NCBI GenBank assembly: GCA_945827565.1
Contig: CALZNR010000079.1
Span: forward strand, 1 to 6,486
DNA from: an uncultured Prevotella sp.
GTDB taxonomy: Bacteria > Bacteroidota > Bacteroidia > Bacteroidales > Bacteroidaceae
Reading direction: 5' to 3'
Length of the DNA: 6,486 nt
Of this stretch, positions 1 to 6,486 are shown piece by piece (the first letter of the stretch is position 1; every line of letters begins with the position of its first letter). A program made the position numbers and the translations under genes. Under the pieces are notes generated by a model that searched no databases, was not told the origin of the DNA, and saw only the letters and a list, made by a program, of their open reading frames with translations.

Positions 1-44
1 CACACTGCATATCGTCGGCAGCGTCAGATGTGTATAAGAGACAG
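1..44 (+). other. Untrimmed Nextera P5-side adapter with i5 index (artefact)
   Basis: Not genomic. Bases 1-3 are the tail of the P5 oligo. Bases 4-11 (ACTGCATA) match the 8-base i5 index known as S506/N506. Bases 12-25 (TCGTCGGCAGCGTC) are the Nextera read-1 stub, and 26-44 are the 19-bp Tn5 mosaic end. Genomic sequence begins at 45. The adapter has no stop codon in the frame of the gene that runs off this end, so naive translation appends residues such as CLLYTSDAADD to that protein. Confidence 0.98.
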
Positions 45-2482
45 GGATAAGGGTTGTCGCACACGTATTGCACTCCGGGGGTAACCACGCGGGTGGCAAG
101 AGTGGTGCATATATCATTAAAGGCGATGGAGAAATCTACGTCGTGAGGTTGCAGCACCTGATTGTTGCTGTCCATGGTAGAGATGTCGAGAATGTCGTTG
201 ATGAGTTGCAGCAGCATGTCGCAGTTATTGCGTATGATGCGTGTAAACTCCTTGCGTTCTTCGGGAGCATCAATGGCTTGCAGCAAGTCGCAGAAGCCCA
301 CGATGGCATTGAGTGGAGTGCGTATCTCGTGGGTCATGTTGGCGAGGAAGGCACTCTTCTGTTTGCCCGATTCGTTCGCCCTATAGGTCTCATTGCGCAG
401 TTCTGTTTGTTTCTCCATCAGTGTGGTCACATCACGAATCAGTCCAAAGAAGCCTATCACAGTGCCTTCGGCATCGTATTCTGGAATGCTGTTCACATTG
501 TACCAATGCACTTTGTTGTCGTTTACAAAAAGATTTTTGGCAGAGATGAGCGACTTATACAGCGCCTTAGTCTCATTGGTTGGGTTCATCATTTCCTGCA
601 GTTTTTCACCACTTACCTCATCCACCAGTTTGTTCATAAACTCCTCAAAGGTAAACTTGTATTCGTAGTGATAAAGGTCCTTGAAGTAAGCCACCTCTTT
701 GGTCAATAGTGACGAGCGCCACACCCTCATGTTGTTCACCTCCATCAGGTAGCGCATGTTTGCCTCATACTGCTTCACCTTCTTGTTTACAGAAGCCAGT
801 CGTCTCTCGTTTACCTTACTCTCTTTGTACAGTTTGTAGTCTTCGGTGATGTTTCGTGCGGTAAGCATCACAAACTTCAGTTGTCCTGTCTCGTCTTTGA
901 TGGGTCGCATCTTGATTTCCAGATAGTCAAACATCTTGCGTTCGGGGATGTGTATCTGGGTGCAGAAGTGCATGTTGACTGGTTCGTCGCGCTTCACATC
1001 GTTCTTGAGGAAGTGCAGGTCGTACAGGTTGATGTCGAAGTAGAACTGGTCTTCATCGTTCTCAAAATGGAAGATGCGTCGCATGGTGGCGTTCACCGAT
1101 ATCAGTTTTCCTGTATTGTCATAGAGTGCGAGGCCCACGATAGACTGTTCAAAGATGTTCACATATTTGTCTGTGAGTATCTTGTTCTCTTCTATTACCT
1201 GCTGCTCTTCTGTGATGTCCATGATGGTAGAGATGCTGGCGGTGAGCTGACCGTGTGCGTTTGTCTCGCAGATACTTTGCACCTTCAGGGAGTGCCATTC
1301 AGGCTCTTCTGGTGTGCCCATGTTATACCTGTAGTAGTTTTCCTTGTTGTCTATCTTTCCGCTTTTCATGTCTGCGGAGTATTGCAGCATGGAACCTCGG
1401 TCATCGGGATGAACCTTGCTCAGATATTCATCGTGCCTCATGCCTTCTGGGGGCATCAGGTTGCCATAGATGTTATGTATGGTGTGTGTGGCAAAATTGT
1501 GCCTCACCACATAGTTGTTAGAAAGTTCCAAGGCTTTTGCCAGCAGTTTGTTCTGGTCTCTGATAGTCTCTGTACGCTTTTTGATGCGCAGACCGATCAG
1601 TCGGTTGAGCACCAGGTGAATGAGTAATATCACCAATGCACCTGCCACTAAATAGATAACTACGGGCGATGCGTCGCGCTCATAGATTTCGGGATGGAAC
1701 CATTTGTTGGAAATCTTTTTGATCTTGCCAGCCTGATCCAGACGTGCATATTGGTCGTCAAGCAGGTCGCATAGTTCCTTGCTGTGGGTGGTGAATTTGA
1801 GTGGTTTTGAAGGCATGCCTGTGGTGCTTATCTCCACGTTGGTCATCTTCAGTTCACTGATGATCCATTTCATTGTATTGGCACCGCAGATATAGTAATC
1901 TATCTCACCGTTTTTGAGCAGGTACAGTCCATGTTGTGGTGAGGTAATCACTGGATGCTTAAAATGTGCGTCCAGATATTCCTCCATGTTTTTCACATAG
2001 TCTGCATTCTTGAAACCCACCTTGTGGTTTTTGCCCATCATCACATAGTCAAAGGGCACCTCTTCGTCTGCACGATACACCACTCCCTCTTGATAGTTGG
2101 CAAGGATGGTTTGTCCGTAATAGACATCGTTGAAGGGTAGCTTGTTCTTCGAGATGATTACATCTGCCTTTTTCTGTCCAAACATCTTCAGAGCACTCTG
2201 CCAGTCTTTCATCACTATGATGAAGGGGATGTCCAGATTGTCAAGCACTTCGGTCACCACATCCACATCATATCCGCTGGGATTTCCATCATCGTCACGG
2301 TATTCATAGGGGCGACATTCCCAGTCCATCACCACCACGAGAGGGTTGGCAGATGTGTATTTGTCCATCTGCTGTGCGCGGATGGCTGCCCTGCTGCATG
2401 TAGGGATGCACCAAAAGAAGATACATGCAAGGAGCAGCATGTTAGTGAAGTTTTTTGGGGAATATGTGGAATGGATTTTCAT
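45..2482 (-). CDS. Flytrap-PAS-PAS-PAS sensor histidine kinase, second of tandem pair (3' end missing)
   Basis: Predicted inner-membrane sensor kinase that should bind a periplasmic ligand and autophosphorylate a cytoplasmic His. The start ATG (2482-2480) overlaps the stop of the upstream kinase as ATGA and gives a plausible signal peptide (K2, K10, hydrophobic 15-28, cleavage near 32-36). Residues about 45-268 are an SBP_bac_3 flytrap, with a DDDGNPSGYDVD stretch near its start and the typical KWF motif near its end. A membrane helix spans about 274-292. Three PAS-like domains follow: about 315-430 (with HPDDR near 357), 437-548 and 570-690. HisKA has the H-box MTHEIRTPLNAIVGF with phosphoacceptor H718. 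The gene runs into adapter after 812 residues (codon 47-49), at the point where HATPase_c should start, so the N, G1 and G2 boxes are absent only because the contig ends. A receiver domain further on cannot be excluded. The layout matches the upstream paralogue almost residue for residue (H718 versus H717). The ligand and cognate regulator are unknown. Confidence 0.93.
2479..2482 (-). promoter_or_regulatory. ATGA stop/start overlap, likely translational coupling
   Basis: The TGA stop of the upstream kinase (2481-2479) and the ATG of the downstream kinase (2482-2480) share bases. No clear Shine-Dalgarno sequence precedes this ATG, only an A-rich stretch, and no internal promoter was recognised. 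Termination-reinitiation is therefore the simplest way for the second gene to be translated, which would link the amounts of the two kinases. Confidence 0.85.
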
Positions 2483-5298
2483 ACTTCGCTGTTGCTTATG
2501 TTACTCTTTTTCAGTTCAATCAGTTCGCAAGGCAGGTTAATCCACACTGTGGTGCCTCTGCCTGGTTCAGAATCTACATCAATGGTACCTCCCATTTGGG
2601 TAATCATTTCCTTGCAGATGTGCATACCCAGTCCGGTGCTCTGCCTGTTTTCTGCATTTGCATCAGAGAAGCGGTCGAACAAGTGCTTCAGTTGCTCTTC
2701 GCTCATACCTACTCCTGTGTCTTCGATAGAGACAATCAGGTTGCCGCCGTGGTAACTGTATTTCACACGGATGTAGCCTCGCTTGGTGTAGTGGGCTGCG
2801 TTGCCGGCAATATGCTCTATGATGCGTGCCAGATTCTCGCGGTCGGTATTCACCACCAGTTTATCGTAGGTGTGGTCAAACTGCACTTGGGTGTCGTTGT
2901 TCAGGTACTTGCTCCAGCCTATGTTACAATGAGCCTCGATGGTATTGATCATGTCGGTGGGCTGGTTCTTGAACTCAATCATGTTGGCATCCAGGCGTGA
3001 GAGCAGCAAAATATCGTTGACCAGTTTCAGCAGGATATCGGTATTCTTCTTGATTTCCTCCACAAAGATGGCTTCATCTTCAGGGTCGTGGTCGGTGTCG
3101 AAGAGTTCTGCAAAACCAATGACGGCATTGAGTGGGGTGCGTATCTCGTGGCTCATGTTGCGCAGGAAGGCGTTCTTCAGCGTTTCTGCCTCCTGTGCTT
3201 TTTTTGTTTCAATCTCTAACAGTCGCTCCGTTTCCACCAGTTCGCTCACGTTGCGGCACAGACCAAAGTAGTGGTCTATCTTTCCTTTCTCGCTATATAC
3301 GGGCACCGCATCGAAACTCATGTGCAGGGGGCGTCCTTCCTCGTCGTCGAAGATGGTTTTCAGTAGCAGACTTATACTGCCCGCCTGCTGGCGGTCCATG
3401 CGTTCAAAGGCGTTGATAAGCCGGCGCCAGTCTTTCATGTCTGTCATTCTGAGACACTTCAACTGCGGAAGTATCAGTTTGGGCATGTGCAGGTTGCGCG
3501 TTATCTTCAGGTTCTTGGAGTCGAGATAGTAGTTGGCAATGTTGATATCACTCTCCTCCAGCACATAGTTGATGTTGTCGATGTAGTTTTGGATGCGTCG
3601 GGTGGCTTCGTGGATGTGTCTTGAACGTTCTTGCTCTTCGTGAATATTCTCTACCAGACTGGTGATGTTGCGCCCCACGATGTAGGTGCAATCCAGATTA
3701 CCATCCTTGTCCAAAATAGGCAGTGAGATAGACTCGTAGTAGAGTGTTCCGCTACGTCCTATGAACTTAATTTTACCGTTGGCACGCTCCTCATCCAGAT
3801 TGTTGAACGATGAGGTCCACTGAATCTCTTTACTATTGGGCGTGATGCCCTGTAGCGGTATGATTCCACTGACATGTAGGCGAGCCTTCTTCAGTCCCGA
3901 TTTGTCTTTGATGCCCAGCGTTTTGCATGCTTGGTCGTTCAGGTTCACAAGATATCCGTCTTTGTCCAAGTATGCCATATCCATCATGGCAGAGTCAAAC
4001 AGCGTGTAGTATTGCAGCAGGCGCTCCTTGTTGGCTTGTTCAAGGAGGTATTGCTTGGTCACATCCACCTGTGTGCCAAGTATCAGCGAGGGCACTCCCT
4101 GCGTTTGTTGCAGCACCGATAGGCTTAGGTTGTAGTAGTGCAGATTGGTGTTTTGCTTGTCAGTATATCCTTTAACCACTAAACTCGCGTTTTTTCTGTC
4201 ACCCTGCTTGATGCTGTTGATGGCGGAAGTGATGCGGTTGAAGTCTTCCAATGTGAAGTTCACGGGCAGTCCAAATACGCTGTTGGCATGGCTATTCTCA
4301 CTGGTGGTGATGCGTTGTATTTTCCTGGTAGCCACTTCGTAGGTCCATAGTTCCACCTTGCCAGAGTTCAGGTACAGTTGCAGTTGTCTGTTCTGGTTGT
4401 TCAGTGCATGGGTCACCTGTTTCTCCTTGCGCCGGTACATCACGCTGGTCACCAAGGTGATGGCAATCACTATCACGATAACCCAAAGGATGGTCCATAC
4501 ATAGGAGGGGATGCCCGTGTCTCTATATTCGGGATAGAACCACTTGTTGCGCAATGGCTGTATTTCCTCGTTGATGACCATCTCAGTGTATGCGCTGTCG
4601 AGTCGTGCCAAAAGCAACGAGTCGTTTGACATGAAGCGGTATTCTCCGTGGGGCATTGCCACAGGGGTGATGACCACATCTTCGAGCTTGTAGTTGTTTA
4701 CCAGCCACTTCAGCGACATGGTGTTCCACAGCACCTGCATAGTGTCGTTGGAGTTGACCATCAGCACCGCCTCCTTCATGTCATCGTAGGGAGTTACCCT
4801 ATTGGCAATGCCAGAGTCTTGCATCATGTGGTGCGAGAAGGAGTTCTCGTGCACCATGATGGATGCACTGTTCAGTTCGCTGAATTTGCTTATCTTTGTG
4901 GGGTTTCTTTTGGAAGAAACAATGCTGTGGGTGAACAGCACAACAACGTTGTGACCATATTTTCCATAGGTATCATGGAAGGGTGCGTGCATACCCATAA
5001 TCAAGTCAGACTCGCCTTTCTGCAGATCTTCATAAGCATTGGAAGAGTGTTTTAGCTGAATCTCATAGGGGATGTCCAGCCGTTTCATTAGAGCCTTGAT
5101 AAGGTCAATGTTGAAGCCCGTGGGGTTGCCATTATCGTCAAGATAGGAAAAGGGCCACAAGTCCCAACTATCTACATAGCGTAAGGGATGGTCTTCCGTA
5201 TAGTTGCGTGCGCTTGTCTCTGTGTGGAAAGGCATCAAAGCAAGAAGTACAAATGTCACCAATCTCAGCAGTCGGTATGGGGAGGCATCTTTGTGCAT
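2479..5298 (-). CDS. Flytrap-PAS-PAS-PAS sensor histidine kinase, first of tandem pair (complete)
   Basis: A complete 939-residue membrane sensor kinase. Residues 1-30 form a signal peptide (hydrophobic about 10-24, likely cleavage after TSA30). Residues about 36-258 are an SBP_bac_3 periplasmic flytrap (WPFSYLDDNGNPTGFNID at 48-65, NKWF at 251-254). A membrane helix lies at about 265-287. PAS-like domains lie at about 309-418, 429-549 and 570-686, followed by a short helical linker. HisKA carries NMSHEIRTPLNAVIGF with phosphoacceptor H717. HATPase_c is intact: N-box with N833, G1 D860-TGVGM, F-box LFDRF 873-877, G2 STGLGM 887-892. The protein stops 47 residues after the G2 box, with no receiver, HPt or DNA-binding domain, so it must pass phosphate to a separate regulator not seen here. 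It resembles BvgS/EvgS, which carry two flytraps plus receiver and HPt. The start is supported by the signal peptide and by a promoter about 30 bp upstream. The ligand is unknown: the usual amino-acid-binding Arg of the family is not evident, and PFHD (106-109) occupies that place. Confidence 0.96.
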   Translation of the reverse strand: MHKDASPYRLLRLVTFVLLALMPFHTETSARNYTEDHPLRYVDSWDLWPFSYLDDNGNPTGFNIDLIKALMKRLDIPYEIQLKHSSNAYEDLQKGESDLIMGMHAPFHDTYGKYGHNVVVLFTHSIVSSKRNPTKISKFSELNSASIMVHENSFSHHMMQDSGIANRVTPYDDMKEAVLMVNSNDTMQVLWNTMSLKWLVNNYKLEDVVITPVAMPHGEYRFMSNDSLLLARLDSAYTEMVINEEIQPLRNKWFYPEYRDTGIPSYVWTILWVIVIVIAITLVTSVMYRRKEKQVTHALNNQNRQLQLYLNSGKVELWTYEVATRKIQRITTSENSHANSVFGLPVNFTLEDFNRITSAINSIKQGDRKNASLVVKGYTDKQNTNLHYYNLSLSVLQQTQGVPSLILGTQVDVTKQYLLEQANKERLLQYYTLFDSAMMDMAYLDKDGYLVNLNDQACKTLGIKDKSGLKKARLHVSGIIPLQGITPNSKEIQWTSSFNNLDEERANGKIKFIGRSGTLYYESISLPILDKDGNLDCTYIVGRNITSLVENIHEEQERSRHIHEATRRIQNYIDNINYVLEESDINIANYYLDSKNLKITRNLHMPKLILPQLKCLRMTDMKDWRRLINAFERMDRQQAGSISLLLKTIFDDEEGRPLHMSFDAVPVYSEKGKIDHYFGLCRNVSELVETERLLEIETKKAQEAETLKNAFLRNMSHEIRTPLNAVIGFAELFDTDHDPEDEAIFVEEIKKNTDILLKLVNDILLLSRLDANMIEFKNQPTDMINTIEAHCNIGWSKYLNNDTQVQFDHTYDKLVVNTDRENLARIIEHIAGNAAHYTKRGYIRVKYSYHGGNLIVSIEDTGVGMSEEQLKHLFDRFSDANAENRQSTGLGMHICKEMITQMGGTIDVDSEPGRGTTVWINLPCELIELKKSNISNSEV

Positions 5299-5325
5299 TG
5301 TGTTTCAGAATGTTTTAGGTGTGCA

Positions 5326-5357
5326 CAAAGTTAAATAAAAAGTTGGAAAGCAGCAAT
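5326..5357 (-). promoter_or_regulatory. Bacteroidota-type promoter of the tandem kinase operon
   Basis: On the minus strand a -33-like ATTG (5357-5354) is followed after 20 bp by TAACTTTG (5333-5326). The latter is an exact fit to the Bacteroidota -7 consensus TAnnTTTG, used with a TTTG/TTG -33 box at about 19-21 bp. Transcription would begin near 5320, giving a leader of roughly 20 bases before the ATG at 5298. The leader has no AGGAGG-like ribosome site, which is usual in this phylum. The surrounding sequence is A/T-rich, unlike the flanking genes. Inferred from consensus only. Confidence 0.7.
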
Positions 5358-5427
5358 TATTAAGCGTTTTTTGTGCTGTTTTATAGCAGGATAGGCAAAA
5401 AATAAGTCAAAAGACGGTGCATGGGAA

Positions 5428-5448
5428 TATTTGATGGCTTATTTGATG
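5428..5448. repeat. Two 9-bp direct repeats (TATTTGATG), 12-bp period
   Basis: TATTTGATG occurs at 5428-5436 and again at 5440-5448, separated by GCT. It reads CATCAAATA twice on the transcribed strand. The repeats lie just after the stop of the PhoR-like kinase and about 70-95 bp upstream of the -33 box of the tandem kinase operon. Spaced direct repeats of this size can be sites for OmpR-family regulators, but a chance repeat in A/T-rich spacer DNA is possible. The repeat is seen directly; a regulatory role is inference. Confidence 0.4.
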
Positions 5449-5463
5449 TGCTGTTCGAGCCCC

Positions 5464-6441
5464 TCAAACTCCTGCTTGTAGTGAAAAATCGAAGCAGGCT
5501 CCACCGTTGCTGTTGTTGTGCACGCTGATACTTCCACCGTGGAGTAGCACGGCATTCTTCACAATGGCAAGTCCCAAACCCGTGCCTCCCATCTTTCTGC
5601 TTCTGCCTTTATCCACACGGTAGAAACGTTCAAAGATGCGCTTCTGGTGCTCTGTGGGGATGCCCACACCGTTGTCGCTGAAGGTAAAGTGCATCTTGTT
5701 GTTGCGGTGCTCCATAGACAGGGTCACTGTGGTGCCATCGCCAGCGTATGCCAAGGCATTGTCGGTGAGGTTTCGGAAAATGCTGTATAGCATGGAGGGG
5801 TTGCCTTTGAGATGGATATTCTCGGGCAGCAAGTTCACAAGTGTCATGCCATGACTTTCAAACTGTAGTGCAGTTTCTGTGGCAATCTGTTTCACCATTG
5901 CACTGAGATCCACATCTTCAAAGGGCAGCATCTCTGGAGCATCGTCCATGCGGTTCAGTGTGGAGATGTCGGCAAGCAGACTGCTCAGTCTTTGCGATTG
6001 TGCATAACTGCGCTCCAGGAACTGCTGTCGCATGGCATCGGTAATGTTGGGGTGGGTGAGTATGGTTTCCAAGTAGCCCCGTATGCCTGCCACAGGTGTC
6101 TTCAGTTCGTGAGCAATGTTTTGTGTCAGTTCTCGTTTCAGGCGGTTTTGCTCCTCCTTGGTATGTCTCAACTGCATGTACAGTTTGATGATGTGTTCCG
6201 AAATCTCTCCCAGTTCATCGTTGGTAAAGGCTGCCAGTTCTTCTGGTTCCAGATTTTCGTTGGCATCAGCTCTGCGGGCAAAGGTTCTCAGTGCCGAGAT
6301 GTTCTTGCTTAGAGGGTGGGTGAAGCGGTAGAGCACCATGCTAAGCAGTGCAATGGCAAGCAGTGTAATCCAAATGAAGTGCTGATCGGCTTGCAGACTT
6401 TTTGCCAAACTCTCGTTGTAGGGCAGGGCACTGCGTATGAT
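5464..6441 (-). CDS. PhoR-like sensor histidine kinase (5' end missing)
   Basis: C-terminal 325 residues of a classical two-component sensor kinase, which autophosphorylates a His and passes phosphate to an OmpR-type regulator. Visible in order (numbered from the first genomic codon, 6441-6439): the end of a periplasmic segment (1-20), a membrane helix (about 22-39), a HAMP-like linker (about 40-90), HisKA with NIAHELKTPVAGIRGYLE and phosphoacceptor H111, then HATPase_c with N-box (N224 and N228), G1 DNGVG (256-260), F-box IFERFYR (269-275) and G2 GGTGLGL (285-291). The catalytic half is intact and ends normally at the TGA at 5466-5464. An apparent start at the GTG at 6456-6454, giving MYKRQ, lies in adapter and is false. 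The first membrane helix and most of the periplasmic domain are missing. No regulator follows it, so the partner gene probably lies upstream beyond the contig (inference). The H-box differs in type from the two flytrap kinases, so this is a separate lineage. The family resembles PhoR/RprX kinases of Bacteroidota, but I cannot assign a symbol. Confidence 0.94.
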   Translation of the reverse strand: MIRSALPYNESLAKSLQADQHFIWITLLAIALLSMVLYRFTHPLSKNISALRTFARRADANENLEPEELAAFTNDELGEISEHIIKLYMQLRHTKEEQNRLKRELTQNIAHELKTPVAGIRGYLETILTHPNITDAMRQQFLERSYAQSQRLSSLLADISTLNRMDDAPEMLPFEDVDLSAMVKQIATETALQFESHGMTLVNLLPENIHLKGNPSMLYSIFRNLTDNALAYAGDGTTVTLSMEHRNNKMHFTFSDNGVGIPTEHQKRIFERFYRVDKGRSRKMGGTGLGLAIVKNAVLLHGGSISVHNNSNGGACFDFSLQAGV

Positions 6442-6486
6442 CTGTCTCTTATACACATCTCCGAGCCCACGAGACAGGCAGAAATC
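6442..6486 (+). other. Untrimmed Nextera P7-side adapter with i7 index (artefact)
   Basis: Not genomic. Bases 6442-6460 are the 19-bp Tn5 mosaic end in reverse orientation. Bases 6461-6475 (CCGAGCCCACGAGAC) are the read-2 stub. Bases 6476-6483 (AGGCAGAA) match the i7 index known as N703, and 6484-6486 begin the P7 tail. On the minus strand the mosaic end supplies a GTG and four in-frame codons, giving the false MYKRQ N-terminus to the adjacent kinase. Confidence 0.98.

Noticed and set aside
68..709. Plus-strand ORF of 213 codons
   Set aside because: It lies opposite the PAS3/HisKA region of the second flytrap kinase, shows no recognisable domain, and the minus frame has clear conserved motifs.
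881..1627. Plus-strand ORF of 248 codons, rich in Val, His and Phe
   Set aside because: Composition is typical of an antisense shadow, and it lies opposite the PAS domains and membrane helix of the second kinase. No start signal or domain was seen.
2438..2440. Alternative start (internal ATG, Met15) for the second flytrap kinase
   Set aside because: The ATG at 2482 overlaps the upstream stop as ATGA and supplies the basic n-region of the signal peptide; Met15 would begin directly in the hydrophobic core.
45..2482. Second flytrap kinase as a degenerate pseudogene lacking its ATPase domain
   Set aside because: The frame is open right up to the adapter junction at 44/45, so the missing domain reflects the contig end and not a stop or frameshift.
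2455..3000. Plus-strand ORF of 181 codons
   Set aside because: Antisense to the intact HATPase_c of the first kinase, which has well-placed N, G1, F and G2 boxes; the plus reading has no family resemblance.
4648..5055. Plus-strand ORF of 135 codons
   Set aside because: Antisense to the flytrap domain of the first kinase, with His- and Val-rich shadow composition.
5374..5388. Small hairpin (TGCT/AGCA stem) in the spacer as a terminator for the PhoR-like kinase
   Set aside because: The stem is only 4 bp with A/T-rich loop and no U-run follows on the minus strand, so it does not look like an intrinsic terminator.
26..6460. Perfect 19-bp inverted repeats (26-44 and 6442-6460) suggesting a Tn5-like mobile element
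   Set aside because: They are Tn5 mosaic ends embedded in Nextera adapter with index bases outside them; there is no transposase gene, and the interior is ordinary two-component genes.

Overview
The window looks like an assembled metagenomic contig from a Bacteroidales bacterium, most likely Prevotella/Segatella-like. The evidence is a Bacteroidota-type promoter (TAnnTTTG -7 element), no Shine-Dalgarno sequences before the genes, mid-range GC by eye, and protein style. The genus is inference. Both ends are untrimmed Illumina Nextera adapter (1-44 and 6442-6486), so genomic DNA spans only 45-6441 and both outer genes are cut by the contig edge, not by biology.

All real genes are on the minus strand. 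Reading in the direction of transcription (right to left): (1) 6441-5464 is the C-terminal part of a classical sensor histidine kinase (membrane segment, HAMP-like linker, HisKA, HATPase), with its N-terminus lost at the adapter. (2) A 165-bp gap (5463-5299) holds a good Bacteroidota promoter and a 9-bp direct repeat. (3) 5298-2479 is a complete 939-residue membrane histidine kinase with a periplasmic SBP_bac_3 (Venus-flytrap) sensor, one membrane helix, three PAS-like domains, HisKA and HATPase. (4) 2482-45 is a paralogue of the same architecture that starts inside the stop codon of the previous gene (ATGA overlap). It is cut by the adapter after 812 residues, just as its ATPase domain should begin. 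The plus strand carries only shadow ORFs, and no tRNA, rRNA, CRISPR array or genuine mobile element is visible.

The main biological interest is the tandem pair of flytrap-PAS-PAS-PAS kinases. They resemble BvgS/EvgS in layout, but each has a single flytrap. The complete one has no receiver or HPt domain, and no response regulator lies in the window. Both flytraps seem to lack the Arg that binds the ligand carboxylate in classical amino-acid-binding members and share a PF(H/N)D motif at that place. Translational coupling and near-identical layout suggest that the two are made together and may act as a paired or heteromeric sensor. That is inference, to be tested by conservation of the pair across genomes.
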